Part shown: positions 1-8,106 of the stretch, one piece after another
Layout: every line of letters begins with the position of its first letter
Numbering within the stretch: position 1 is the first letter of the stretch
From: Mycolicibacterium rufum
GTDB lineage: Bacteria; Actinomycetota; Actinomycetes; Mycobacteriales; Mycobacteriaceae
Assembly (NCBI RefSeq): GCF_022374875.2
Contig: NZ_CP092427.2
Location: 1,550,001 to 1,614,000, forward strand
Length of the DNA: 64,000 nucleotides
Reading direction: 5' to 3'
The notes under the pieces: generated by a model
Told to the model about the DNA's origin: nothing
The model's database searches: none
What the model saw: the letters and a program-made list of their open reading frames with translations, nothing else
Position numbers and translations under genes: made by a program

Positions 1-123
1 CGTGCCGATGGCGGCTACCAAGGTGCGCAGCACGGCGAGATTCTCCAGGGTGGCAGCCACCCGGAGCTCCACCGACTGGGCACTCTGACGCTTCCCGTTG
101 ATGTGGCTCGCACCCTCCGCCAT
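1..123 (-). CDS. rsbW: Anti-sigma-F factor RsbW/UsfX, N-terminal part (cut by window edge)
   Basis: Only the first 41 residues are present; the gene continues past the left edge. The stretch VELRVAATLENLAVLRTLV closely matches the N-terminus I know for M. tuberculosis UsfX/RsbW (Rv3287c), a GHKL-fold serine-kinase-like protein that binds and holds the stress sigma factor SigF. The ATP-binding N box lies outside the window. The ATG at 121-123 is followed by a short polar leader before the first beta strand, as in the family. In the reference order sigF lies just downstream, that is, to the left of this window. The identification rests on the N-terminus and on the synteny of the whole region. 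Confidence 0.8.
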   Translation of the reverse strand, partial: MAEGASHINGKRQSAQSVELRVAATLENLAVLRTLVAAIGT

Positions 124-352
124 GTGACCTCCCGAAAACTTCCCCGAGAGACTACCCCAGGGCGCATTACCGCTACCCATGGGCGCTCCGGCCCAGCGTC
201 CATGGCGGCAGATTGTCATCCTCGCGCCGTTGATGAAGTGAGTCTGTCATGGTCCGACTTCCATACCCCGGGCCCCAAATGCGCAAACTCGGGTCCGAAT
301 TGCCTTGCGATGTCGCGGATTCTGTGGTTCACCGGTGAGACGGGCGTCACTC

Positions 353-378
353 GTTTAGGTGCCGAGGGGCCCGGGAAG
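353..378 (+). promoter_or_regulatory. SigF-type promoter upstream of csbD
   Basis: GTTT at 353-356, a 16-base spacer and GGGAAG at 373-378 fit the mycobacterial SigF pattern (GTTT, 15-17 bases, GGGWAN). Transcription would start near 385, leaving a leader of about 55 bases before csbD. The sigF locus is next door and CsbD proteins are typical general-stress products, which supports the call. The -10 is GGGAA rather than the commonest GGGTA. Confidence 0.5.
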
Positions 379-439
379 CCTCTCGGCAGCCGGTCACCGG
401 AGCCGGAGTTCCCACCGATCCCCGCAGTGGAAGGTAGTC

Positions 440-676
440 ATGACCGAGAAGAACAGTGGTCCTGAAGAAGGCATCAAGGGCGTCGTCGAGGACGTGAAGG
501 GCAAGGCCAAGGAGACGGTCGGCACGGTCACCGGCCGTGACGACATGGTCCGCGAGGGCAAGGCCCAGCAGGACAAGGCCGACGCGCAGCGCGATGCGGC
601 GCAGAAGGAAGCCGAGGCCGAGGCAGCCCGTGGCGGGGCCAAGGCCGCCGAGGAGCGTCAGAAGGCCGAGCAGTAA
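440..676 (+). CDS. CsbD family stress-response protein
   Basis: This is a 78-residue, highly charged, Ala/Lys/Glu/Gln-rich soluble protein. The N-terminal half (GIKGVVEDVKGKAKETVGTVTG) has the repeated G-x-V-K-(D/E)-x-x-G-x-x-K-(D/E) pattern of the CsbD fold. The C-terminal half is a low-complexity helical tail rich in K, A, E and Q, likely a flexible or coiled helix. CsbD proteins belong to general stress regulons (SigB in Bacillus, SigF in mycobacteria); their biochemical role is unknown. The ATG at 440 follows a weak purine-rich stretch (GGAAGG at 429-434). A SigF-like promoter lies about 60 bases upstream and a strong hairpin follows the stop. Confidence 0.85.
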   Translation: MTEKNSGPEEGIKGVVEDVKGKAKETVGTVTGRDDMVREGKAQQDKADAQRDAAQKEAEAEAARGGAKAAEERQKAEQ

Positions 677-689
677 GACGGCAGCTTTC

Positions 690-721
690 ATGGGCCCAAC
701 CGGATCACCGGTTGGGCCCAT
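690..721. terminator. Perfect hairpin between convergent csbD and DUF559-type gene
   Basis: A 14-bp perfect inverted repeat (690-703 with 708-721, loop ATCA) containing GGGCCCAACCGG lies 13 bases after the csbD stop. There is no clear T-run, as usual in mycobacteria. It sits between two convergent genes and probably terminates both. Confidence 0.7.
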
Positions 722-734
722 TGCCGTTAAGGGG

Positions 735-1619
735 TCAGTCCAGGGAGATGCCGCCCCGTCGAGGTCGGTAGCCCCGCTTGTCGAAGGCGTTCTGCGTCAG
801 CGCGAGCACCCCGCCGACGGTGCTCTCGCGGAAGACGAGAATGTAGATCCATCCCGCTCCGGCGACGTACCGTGCCTTTCTCGCGAACTCGGGGCGCATA
901 CCGCCGCACCACCGGTTGGCGAAGATCTCGGTGTGGCTCTTGTCGACGACGTCGAGCGCGATCTTCGGCACGCGGTAACCGATGTCGACGAAGAAGTCGG
1001 TTCCCAGCCGGACATGAACGTGCGGCACATCGCTCCACTGCTTCCGTAACAGGAGGCGCACGCTCGTCGCCTGCAGTGAGTCGGCTCGGCCATCCATCAG
1101 GCCGACCGTCTCGATGGCATGCCGCCACCAGCGGGAGGCGCGGTATCGGCCGACGAGTCGGAGGACATCGCCGATCCCGACGCCGGTGGCCCGGGCCAGA
1201 GCGTCGAGGTACCCGACGGCGGGGGCGCGAGGCAGGTGACGCGCGAGGTCGAACGCGGTGCGCGCCGGTGTGGTGACGGGGATCCCGTCGATCACGGTGA
1301 TCTCGTCGGCGGTAATGGCCTCGTTGCGGACGATGATCCCGCGGGGCGGACGCGGGCACCGACGGATCATCTCGATGGGCATGCCGTCGTCCACCCACGG
1401 GACGCCGTGCAGCGCAGCGGCCGCGCGCCCGGCGATCACCCCGGCGCCGCGGGACCAGAGCGAGGCCCCGATGGTGCGATCGCGCAGCGACGGTAGCGCG
1501 GTAGCCGGTATGTAGATGTCGGGGTAGAGGCGGCGGAAGTTGTAGCGGAGTGCGCCACGGGTGAGGCGTCCGTCGGCGAGGGCCTCGCTGCCCCTGAAAA
1601 TCTGGAAGATCTCGTCCAT
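735..1619 (-). CDS. AbiEi-like / DUF559-like protein with degenerate nuclease motif
   Basis: This 294-residue protein has the two-part layout common in mycobacteria. The N-terminus is AbiEi-antitoxin-like: a winged-helix region with FRRLYPDIYIP, then GAGVIAGRAAALHGV and IPVTTPARTAFDLAR. The C-terminus resembles DUF559/Vsr-type nuclease folds (VRLGTDFFVDIGYRVPKIAL). In intact family members the core strand reads like AEYDG-x-x-(W/H)H. Here the corresponding segment is ALDVVDKSH, so nuclease activity is doubtful. The ATG at 1617-1619 is preferred over an upstream in-frame start because the AbiEi similarity begins there. A second member with an intact motif lies at 52759-53646. A role in defence or as an orphan antitoxin-like protein is inference. 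Confidence 0.6.
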   Translation of the reverse strand: MDEIFQIFRGSEALADGRLTRGALRYNFRRLYPDIYIPATALPSLRDRTIGASLWSRGAGVIAGRAAAALHGVPWVDDGMPIEMIRRCPRPPRGIIVRNEAITADEITVIDGIPVTTPARTAFDLARHLPRAPAVGYLDALARATGVGIGDVLRLVGRYRASRWWRHAIETVGLMDGRADSLQATSVRLLLRKQWSDVPHVHVRLGTDFFVDIGYRVPKIALDVVDKSHTEIFANRWCGGMRPEFARKARYVAGAGWIYILVFRESTVGGVLALTQNAFDKRGYRPRRGGISLD

Positions 1620-1635
1620 CACGTGATCGTGAGCC

Positions 1636-1935
1636 CAGAGACCGACAGATCTCGGCGCGAAGCGGCCGAGGCTGTGAATAGTCCGCACGTGCGGTATATC
1701 AGCGGCAGCCGTCCAGGTCTCTGTTCTGGATGCTCACCGCGAGATTGCTCCCACGGTCGTCAACCGCCCTCACGGCAATCTCGCTGCAAGAGCCGGGAAC
1801 AGGGTGGTCAGCTCGGCGCAGAGACCGACAGATCTCGGCGCTGGATGCTCACCGCGAGATTGCTCCCACGGTCGTCAACCGCCCTCACGGCAATCTCGCT
1901 GCAAGGGCCCGGAACAGGGTGGTCAGCTCAGCGCG
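1636..1935. repeat. 115-bp tandem duplication with internal stem-loops
   Basis: Sequence 1726-1820 is repeated almost exactly at 1841-1935, a period of 115. A 23-bp piece beginning CAGAGACCGACAG occurs at 1636-1658 and again at 1819-1841, joining the copies. Each copy carries the inverted repeat GCGAGATTGC...GCAATCTCGC (1739-1748 with 1775-1784; 1854-1863 with 1890-1899). The distal copy runs into the last codons of the winged-helix gene, so that gene's 3' end appears to have been duplicated with its trailing hairpin. Apart from this there is no gene in the roughly 300 bases between 1620 and 1922. Confidence 0.85.
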
Positions 1936-2279
1936 GCGATGAGCTCGCCGATGCTGTGTGCCGCTTCCAGCGGGTGCCGCATGGGCCGCTCCGGATTCAC
2001 CGTGTAGTGATTGCGCCGGCCGACCTTCGACTTCTTCAGATAGCCGTCGGCGATCAGGTCGGCCAGGATCGTCTGCACAGAGCGCTCGGTGATCCCGATC
2101 ATCACGCTGAGTTCCCGCGCCGTCAGCGACTCCCCATGAGCCACGTTCAACAGCACCCGCGCGTGGTTGGTCAGGAACGTCCAGCTGCGCGTCGGCGCCG
2201 CCGCCGTCTTCAGCGCCGCGCGGCCGGGCGCCTTCTTCGGCGCCGCCTTCGCGGTACTTTTTCGTGTGGTGGCGGCCAT
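1923..2279 (-). CDS. Winged helix-turn-helix (MarR-like) regulator
   Basis: This 118-residue protein has a Lys/Ala/Pro-rich basic N-terminal tail (residues 1-30) followed by one winged-helix domain (about 32-105). The pattern SLTARELSVMIGITERSVQTILADLIADGYL is a clear MarR/HTH_24-type recognition unit, and KSKVGRRNHYTV forms the wing. No ligand domain follows. I chose the ATG at 2277-2279 because the basic tail starts there; an in-frame ATG four codons upstream is equally possible and neither has a clear ribosome-binding site. The target is unknown. The last codons lie in the duplicated segment described above. Confidence 0.7.
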   Translation of the reverse strand: MAATTRKSTAKAAPKKAPGRAALKTAAAPTRSWTFLTNHARVLLNVAHGESLTARELSVMIGITERSVQTILADLIADGYLKKSKVGRRNHYTVNPERPMRHPLEAAHSIGELIAALS

Positions 2280-2319
2280 CCGGCCCAGCATAGGTGATTC
2301 GCGTAGTGCATTTCCGCAA

Positions 2320-3261
2320 TCAGCGTGCGTCGCGCACCTCGCGCGTCGCCACCAGACTCCACACGATCGACACCGTCAGCGTCACCACGATGACGCTCAT
2401 CGTCAACGGGATCGGCAGCTTGCCCACCGGCGTCTCCGACAGGATCAGCTTCACGCCGGCGAACGCGAGCAACACCGCCAGGCCGTAGTGCAGATGGCGG
2501 AACCTCCGCAGCAACCCGGACAGGCAGAAATACAGGCTGCGCAACCCCAGCACCGCGAACGCATTCGCCGTCCACACGATGAACGTGCTCGTGGTGATGG
2601 CGAGCACAGCGGCCACCGAATCGATCGCGAAGATGAGGTCCGTGGCCTCGATGGCGACGAGCACCACGAACAGCAGCGTCGCGACCCGCTTCCCGTCGAT
2701 CCGGGTGAACAGCCGATCCCCGTGATACTGCGGGTCGATCGGCACCACCCGCCGGATCAGCCGCACCAGTAGGTTCTTGTCGGGCTGCATCTCCTTGTCG
2801 TGCTGGAACGCCATCTTGTACGCCGTGTAGATGAGGAACACCCCGAACACGTAGGCCGTCCAGAAGAACGTCTTCAATAACTCCGCGCCGACGAAGATGA
2901 ACACGAGCCGGAACAGCAGCGCGCCGACGACGCCCCAGAACAACACCTTGTGCTGGTAGCGGTCCGGTACGGCGAAATACGTGAAGATCAGCGCGAAGAC
3001 GAACACGTTGTCCACCGACAGCGCCTTCTCGATCAGGTAGCCGGCGTAGTAGGTGCCCGCGACCTCACCGCCGTAGATCCACCACAGCAGCACACCGAAG
3101 CCCAGACCGGCGCCCACCCACACCGCCGACCAGACCGCTGCCTCCCGGAATCCGATCACATGGTTGTCGCGGTGCAGGAACAGATCCAGGGCCAGCATCG
3201 CGGCGATGGCGACGGTCAGCGCCACCCACCCCCAGACGGGAACCACCACAGCAGACGTCAT
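2320..3261 (-). CDS. TerC family integral membrane protein
   Basis: This 313-residue polytopic membrane protein has about nine hydrophobic segments. It carries the TerC/Alx signatures, including acidic residues within membrane helices: EKALSVDNVFVF near residue 85 and EATDLIFAIDSVAAV near residue 205. These residues are thought to bind Mn2+ or other divalent metals. Alx/TerC proteins export manganese or protect against tellurite and metal load; the substrate here is not shown. The start is well supported by AAGGAG six bases before the ATG at 3259-3261. It is the last gene of a minus-strand pair with the DUF6671 gene, whose stop lies 16 bases upstream. Confidence 0.9.
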   Translation of the reverse strand: MTSAVVVPVWGWVALTVAIAAMLALDLFLHRDNHVIGFREAAVWSAVWVGAGLGFGVLLWWIYGGEVAGTYYAGYLIEKALSVDNVFVFALIFTYFAVPDRYQHKVLFWGVVGALLFRLVFIFVGAELLKTFFWTAYVFGVFLIYTAYKMAFQHDKEMQPDKNLLVRLIRRVVPIDPQYHGDRLFTRIDGKRVATLLFVVLVAIEATDLIFAIDSVAAVLAITTSTFIVWTANAFAVLGLRSLYFCLSGLLRRFRHLHYGLAVLLAFAGVKLILSETPVGKLPIPLTMSVIVVTLTVSIVWSLVATREVRDAR

Positions 3262-3277
3262 CGACACTCCTTCTCGG

Positions 3278-4117
3278 TCAGGGATTGCAGTACTCGCATC
3301 GGGCGGGATCGGCCCCGGCGGGGCCGACGGGGACTGTGCTGCGGTGCGCGCACGAACAGCACGCGTGCTCGTCGTACAGCGGCAGGCTCGTCGGCGACCC
3401 GCACGCCGTGCACGGAAGGCCGGCGACACTGCGCTCGCGGCCGAAACCCGGTACGCCGCAGGCGGGGCACGGTGTCGCGAGGCGGTGCGCCAGGCGGTAG
3501 GCCAGGCGCGTCAGCACCCGCTGCCGCCGCGGATTGTGGTGCGCCCGCAGGTCGGGCTCGACGACCGCCGTGCCGTCGTCGGCGCACGCCACCGCGGTGG
3601 CGACGGCTGCGCGCAGACACGCAAAGTCGTTGATTCCCTTGACCACACCGTCACGCGATCCCGACGGACGCACGATCACGGCCTGCGCGGCCAACCCCCG
3701 GGTCATGGATGCCGGAAGGTCCTCGACCGATCGGATGCGGTGGCTCACCGCGTACTCGGCGACGTCCCAGTGTGTTTCGTGGACTTCGATACCCCGCACG
3801 TCGTCGAGGAACAGAAGGATCTCCCGGTGTCCGGCCGGACCGTAACTCGCTTCGCTCGCCACACCGCACCGCAACCCTGTGACCGACATTCCCAGTCGCG
3901 CCTTGCTGTACGCCGTCTGATGGGCTGACGCCGTGCGCGCCACCTCGCCGGTGAAGGTGCCGAACCGGTCGGTGTCCAGATCGTCGGGCACCACCAGACG
4001 GGCGCCGAGGAGGTCGGTGAACGCAGGCGCCAACTGCCGCTGCTTGAGATGACGTGTGCCCACCGCCACCGCGACACCGCGATACGGTTTTATTACGAAA
4101 CTTGACACGCGATCCAC
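3278..4117 (-). CDS. DUF6671 family protein with C-terminal zinc-ribbon pairs
   Basis: This is a soluble protein of about 279 residues. Most of it (roughly 10-210) matches the pattern I associate with DUF6671, including GTRHLKQRQLAPAF and the acidic, histidine-containing segment EVHETHWDVAEYAV. The C-terminus has four cysteine pairs (CPACG, CTACG, CCSC, CEYC), which should form one or two zinc ribbons. The function of the family is unknown. The assigned start is the GTG at 4115-4117; a GTG nine bases downstream is a fair alternative. The gene is divergent from dabB with only 21 bases between them, so the dabB promoter overlaps its first codons. Confidence 0.6.
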   Translation of the reverse strand: MDRVSSFVIKPYRGVAVAVGTRHLKQRQLAPAFTDLLGARLVVPDDLDTDRFGTFTGEVARTASAHQTAYSKARLGMSVTGLRCGVASEASYGPAGHREILLFLDDVRGIEVHETHWDVAEYAVSHRIRSVEDLPASMTRGLAAQAVIVRPSGSRDGVVKGINDFACLRAAVATAVACADDGTAVVEPDLRAHHNPRRQRVLTRLAYRLAHRLATPCPACGVPGFGRERSVAGLPCTACGSPTSLPLYDEHACCSCAHRSTVPVGPAGADPARCEYCNP

Positions 4118-4131
4118 AATACACGTAATTT
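4102..4131 (+). promoter_or_regulatory. SigA-type promoter for the dab operon (leaderless)
   Basis: A perfect -35 TTGACA (4102-4107), an 18-base spacer and TAATTT (4126-4131) lie directly before dabB. The predicted start falls at or within a base or two of the ATG at 4139, so the mRNA would be leaderless, which is common in mycobacteria. No ribosome-binding site is present, which agrees. The -35 lies inside the first codons of the divergent DUF6671 gene. Confidence 0.6.
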
Positions 4132-4138
4132 ACTTCGC

Positions 4139-5563
4139 ATGTTGGAAGCGATCGCCACACCCGCCCTGCTGACGCTGGTCATCGCCCCCCTGGTGGTCGC
4201 GGCGGTGGCCGCGACCCTCGGCCGGCGCGCACCGGTCTTCGTCGCGCGGCTCGGCACGGCGACCGCGGCCGCCGGCCTGCTCCTCGCCGTCGCCACGCTG
4301 CCGTCGGCGTCCGACCATCTCGCCGCCGCCCTCCTGCTGCTGATCTTCGGCGTCAGCGCCATCGCCCAGGGATTCGCGGTGCGCTACCTGGCCGGCGATG
4401 CCCGGGCATCCTGGTTCACCTGCGGCGCAGCACTTCTCACCTCCGCATCCACGGTGATGGCCTCGGCCACCACGATGGTCGGGCTGGCGATCGGCTGGAC
4501 CGCGGTCGGCCTGGCGCTGTGCGTGCTGCTGGGCACCTACCGCGAACTGCCCGCCGCACGCGACGGTGTACGCCGCACCGCACTGGCCTTCTGCATCGGC
4601 GACGGAGCGCTCTGGGCGGCGGTCGGACTGCACCACCTCGATGCCGACGCGCTCGCCCCGGTGGTCGCGGTGCTCATCGCCATCGCCGCCCTCTCGCGCT
4701 CCGCGCAGATCCCCTTCCACCGCTGGCTTCCCGCCACGCTCGCCGCACCCACGCCGGTATCGGCCCTTCTGCACGCCGGTGTGGTCAACGGCGGCGGCGT
4801 GCTCCTGGTCAAACTCGCCGCACTCTCGACGCCGCTGGCCGCGGGCATCATCATTGCCGCGGGCACCGCCTCGATGGCCTACGGCGCGGTGCTCATGCTG
4901 GTCAAGCCGGACATCAAGGGTGCGCTGGCCTACTCGACGATGGCCCAGATGGGCTTCATGATGCTCACCTGCGGTCTGGGCCTCTGGGCCGCCGCGGTGA
5001 TCCACCTGATCGGACACGGCTTCTACAAGGCCACGCTGTTCCTCTCCTCGGGCACCGCGATCGCCCGGCATCAGCGCCACCACATGCTCGCCCCACCCGA
5101 GGGTCTGTCGCGCTCGCGGCAGGCGGTCATCGCGGCCACCGCGGCGCTGCTGCCCCTCGGCGCCCTGGCCGCCGGCGTGGCACTGACGCCGACCTGGGCC
5201 GAGGGGCACGCCGCCGAACTCGCGCTGCTGGCCTTCGCCTGGGTGACCGGGGCGGCCGCAACCTGGGGCTGGCTCCGGCGCCAGCCCACCCTCGGCGGTG
5301 CGGCCGCCGCCGCGGGAGTGCTGCTGCCCGCAGCGGTCACGTATGTCGCGGTCGTCAGCGCGGTCAGTCGCTACCTCGCCCCCGCCCTGTCCCCCTCCAC
5401 CACCTCCCCGGCCACGGTGTGGGCGGTCATCGCCGCCGCCCTCGCGGTGCTCGGCGCGCTGGCCGCACTGCGGGCCTCCCCCGCAGCCCGCGGACTGCAG
5501 CGCTCGCTCTACACCCACGCGATCAGCGCCGGGACCCTTCACCCGACAGGAGCACACCGATGA
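4139..5563 (+). CDS. dabB: DabB, proton-conducting membrane subunit of inorganic-carbon transporter
   Basis: This 474-residue integral membrane protein of the NADH-quinone oxidoreductase NuoL/Mrp antiporter superfamily has about 13 hydrophobic helices. The core motif around residues 195-260 (RSAQIPFHRWLPATLAAPTPVSALLHAGVV, then VKPDIKGALAYSTMAQMGFM) contains the lysines and histidines of the proton path. DabB partners DabA (DUF2309) to make a DAB/DIC complex that takes up or hydrates CO2 to bicarbonate using the proton gradient. The stop overlaps the dabA start (ATGA at 5560-5563), so the two are translationally coupled. The DabB assignment rather than a Nuo subunit rests on length and the adjacent dabA. 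Confidence 0.88.
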   Translation: MLEAIATPALLTLVIAPLVVAAVAATLGRRAPVFVARLGTATAAAGLLLAVATLPSASDHLAAALLLLIFGVSAIAQGFAVRYLAGDARASWFTCGAALLTSASTVMASATTMVGLAIGWTAVGLALCVLLGTYRELPAARDGVRRTALAFCIGDGALWAAVGLHHLDADALAPVVAVLIAIAALSRSAQIPFHRWLPATLAAPTPVSALLHAGVVNGGGVLLVKLAALSTPLAAGIIIAAGTASMAYGAVLMLVKPDIKGALAYSTMAQMGFMMLTCGLGLWAAAVIHLIGHGFYKATLFLSSGTAIARHQRHHMLAPPEGLSRSRQAVIAATAALLPLGALAAGVALTPTWAEGHAAELALLAFAWVTGAAATWGWLRRQPTLGGAAAAAGVLLPAAVTYVAVVSAVSRYLAPALSPSTTSPATVWAVIAAALAVLGALAALRASPAARGLQRSLYTHAISAGTLHPTGAHR

Positions 5564-8106
5564 CCCCCACGGACCTCGCCTCGCAGCGCACCCGGCTCCG
5601 CACCGACATCCGACTCGCCGCCCGCGCGCTGCCGACCCACTACCCGCTGGGCACCTTCATCGCGGTGAACCCGCTGGCCGGACTGCAGACCATGCCCTTC
5701 GAACAGGCGGTCCGCCGCGCGAGCGACGTGTACGGGATGCGCGGCACCCTGCCCGAAGACGTCTTCCGGGCACTGCACCGGCAGGGCCGCATCACCGACG
5801 CCGACCTCGACGCGGTGCTGATGCGGCGCCACCCCAACCTCGCCACCGAGCCCGACCTGCAGCTGGCCGGCCACACCGTGACGGCGATCGAACTGCTCCG
5901 CGCCGATCTTTTGCACGGTCAGACCGCGCCGGAGCCGCTGCGGCGCTTCCGGACTCACGCCGAGCGGGTGTCCGCACGGGTGGCCGCCGACATCGACGCG
6001 CGCGCCGCCACCTGGTGCGGGGCCTACCTCGGCGGGGGCAGCTGGCCGATGCCGGGCCGCGCCGACGGCTTCTACGCCGCCTGGCGCGGACTCGGCCGCA
6101 CCGACCGGACGCTGCCGCGGGCGGTGCGGAAGCGGTTGCGGGACATCCCCGAACGCGCCGACGACGCCGCGCTGCGGGCCCTCGACACACTCGGTATCGG
6201 CGAGGACGACCGCGTCACCTACCTGCAGGCGCACCTGACCCGGCTCCCCGGCTGGGCGGCGCACATCCAGTGGGGCGCCGACCGGGGGGCGGGCATCGAC
6301 CTGCTGCAGTACCTGGCGATGCGGCTGAGCTACGAAGCGGCCTTCGTGCCGGAGCCGCCCGACGCGCCGGTCGCCCAGACGCCGCGCCCCGCGACCGCCA
6401 CCGCGAGGGACCGCGCAGCGCACCTGCTGGGGGTCTGGGACGCCGGGGTCGTCGCGGAAGCCGAACTCTCCACGGCAGCGCGGATCCTCGCGGCGCTGCC
6501 GGTTGCGGCACGAGAGATGGTGTGGCAGCAGGCCTTCGAGAGCCACTACCAGGACCACCTGCTCACGGCGCTGACAGCGACGCACGCGTCGGCCCCCGCC
6601 GGCGTGCCCACCCAGCTGGTCACCTGCATCGACACCCGCTCCGAAGGGCTGCGACGGCACCTGGAGGGCCGCGGCGGCTACCAGACCTTCGGCTTCGCCG
6701 GCTTCTTCGCGGTCGCGATCCGGTTCACCGGACTGCTCGGCGGCCAGCCCGCAGACCTGTGCCCGGTGCTGATCTCCCCCAGCCACGAGGTCACCGAGGA
6801 ACCGGCCGACGACCGCGGTGCCGCCCGCCAGATCAGCGGGGCGACCGGACTGGCCGCCGCCGAGACCGCCTTCCACACCGCCAAGCAGTCGCTGACGGGT
6901 CCCTTCACTCTTGCCGAGGCCGCCGGTTGGCTCGCCGCTCCCCTCGCAGCAGCCAAGACCGCGGCTCCCGCCGCCGTCGGCACGGTCCGCCACCGCCTGC
7001 GCGATCTCCTCGCGCCGCGAGCGGCGACCGTGCTGGCGGTGGCGCGGATGTCGCTCAACGAGCGAGTGTTGTTCGCCCAGGCACTGTTCCAGTCGATCGG
7101 CCTGGTGCGGGACTTCGGCCGCCTGCTGGTGCTCTGCGGACACCACAGCACCACCGAGAACAACCCCTACCAGGCCTCGCTGGACTGCGGTGCCTGCGGT
7201 GGGCAGGGCGGCGGTCCCAACGCCCGCACCGCCGCGCTGATCCTCAACGACCCCGAGGTCCGCGACGCCCTGCGCGAATCCGGCATCGACATCCCGGCCG
7301 ACACCCTGGTCGTCGCCGCGGTGCACGACACCACCACCGACCGGGTCACGGTGCTCGACGAGCACCTCATCCCGGCCGGGCACCGGCCCGACATCGCCCG
7401 GCTCAAGGCCGATCTCGCGGACGCGGGCGACGGGCTGGCGGCCGAACGGTGCGCGGACCTCCCCGGCGCTCCCCGCCGGCGCACCCCGGCCACGGCGGCG
7501 CGCCACGTCGCCGCGCGCTCGCTGGACTGGGCGCAGGTCTACCCCGAGTGGGGCCTGGCGGGCAACGCCGCCTTCATCATCGCCCCGCGCGAGGTCACCG
7601 CCGGAATCGACCTGAAGCGGCGGGCGTTCCTGCACTCCTACGACGCCGAGGTCGACGCCGACGGCACCGCGCTGGAGACGATCATGACCGCCCCGCTGGT
7701 GGTCGCCCAGTGGATCAACTGCCAGTACTACTTCTCCACGGTGGCCCCCGACGCCTTCGGGGCGGGCACCAAGACGATCCACAACGTGGTCGGCGACGCC
7801 GGAGTGCTCGCCGGACATGTCGGCGACCTGCGCCTGGGCCTGCCGAAGCAGTCGATCCGGTTCGGCGACAGGCTGATTCACGAACCGCAGCGGCTGCTCG
7901 CGGTCATCCAGGCCCCGCTGTCACGGATCGACACGGTGATCGAGCGCAACCCGCTGCTGCAGCAACTGTTCGACAACGACTGGGTCGCCGTCGCCGCACG
8001 CGAGGACAGCCACGACACCTGGCAGCGCTGGACCCGCAGCGGATGGCGCAGCTGGATCGAAACCGGCCTTCCGACAACCACTCACGACAAGGAGATGATC
8101 CGATGA
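5560..8106 (+). CDS. dabA: DabA (DUF2309), zinc-containing subunit of inorganic-carbon transporter
   Basis: This 848-residue DUF2309 protein carries beta-carbonic-anhydrase-like zinc ligands. C356 and D358 lie in TCIDTRSEGLRRHLE, H528 in LCGHHSTTENNPYQ, and C543 in DCGACGGQGGG. These match the C/D...H/C spacing known for the Halothiobacillus enzyme. The N-terminal PLGTFIAVNPLAGL and the later VGDAGVLAG and QSIRFGDR segments are also family hallmarks. It should vectorially hydrate CO2 to bicarbonate while bound to DabB at the membrane. The real start is the ATG at 5560 inside the dabB stop; the frame is open further upstream. The gene ends in an ATGA overlap with the P-II gene. Confidence 0.92.
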   Translation: MTPTDLASQRTRLRTDIRLAARALPTHYPLGTFIAVNPLAGLQTMPFEQAVRRASDVYGMRGTLPEDVFRALHRQGRITDADLDAVLMRRHPNLATEPDLQLAGHTVTAIELLRADLLHGQTAPEPLRRFRTHAERVSARVAADIDARAATWCGAYLGGGSWPMPGRADGFYAAWRGLGRTDRTLPRAVRKRLRDIPERADDAALRALDTLGIGEDDRVTYLQAHLTRLPGWAAHIQWGADRGAGIDLLQYLAMRLSYEAAFVPEPPDAPVAQTPRPATATARDRAAHLLGVWDAGVVAEAELSTAARILAALPVAAREMVWQQAFESHYQDHLLTALTATHASAPAGVPTQLVTCIDTRSEGLRRHLEGRGGYQTFGFAGFFAVAIRFTGLLGGQPADLCPVLISPSHEVTEEPADDRGAARQISGATGLAAAETAFHTAKQSLTGPFTLAEAAGWLAAPLAAAKTAAPAAVGTVRHRLRDLLAPRAATVLAVARMSLNERVLFAQALFQSIGLVRDFGRLLVLCGHHSTTENNPYQASLDCGACGGQGGGPNARTAALILNDPEVRDALRESGIDIPADTLVVAAVHDTTTDRVTVLDEHLIPAGHRPDIARLKADLADAGDGLAAERCADLPGAPRRRTPATAARHVAARSLDWAQVYPEWGLAGNAAFIIAPREVTAGIDLKRRAFLHSYDAEVDADGTALETIMTAPLVVAQWINCQYYFSTVAPDAFGAGTKTIHNVVGDAGVLAGHVGDLRLGLPKQSIRFGDRLIHEPQRLLAVIQAPLSRIDTVIERNPLLQQLFDNDWVAVAAREDSHDTWQRWTRSGWRSWIETGLPTTTHDKEMIR

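Noticed and set aside
150..190. GGGTAG motifs upstream of rsbW on the minus strand as a SigF promoter
   Set aside because: No GTTT occurs 15-17 bases upstream of either GGGTAG.
1636..1935. CRISPR-like array
   Set aside because: There are only two long tandem copies, with no short repeat-spacer pattern and no cas genes.
5539..7881. A 780-codon minus-strand frame opposite dabA
   Set aside because: It is a shadow; DabA has all its zinc ligands on the plus strand.
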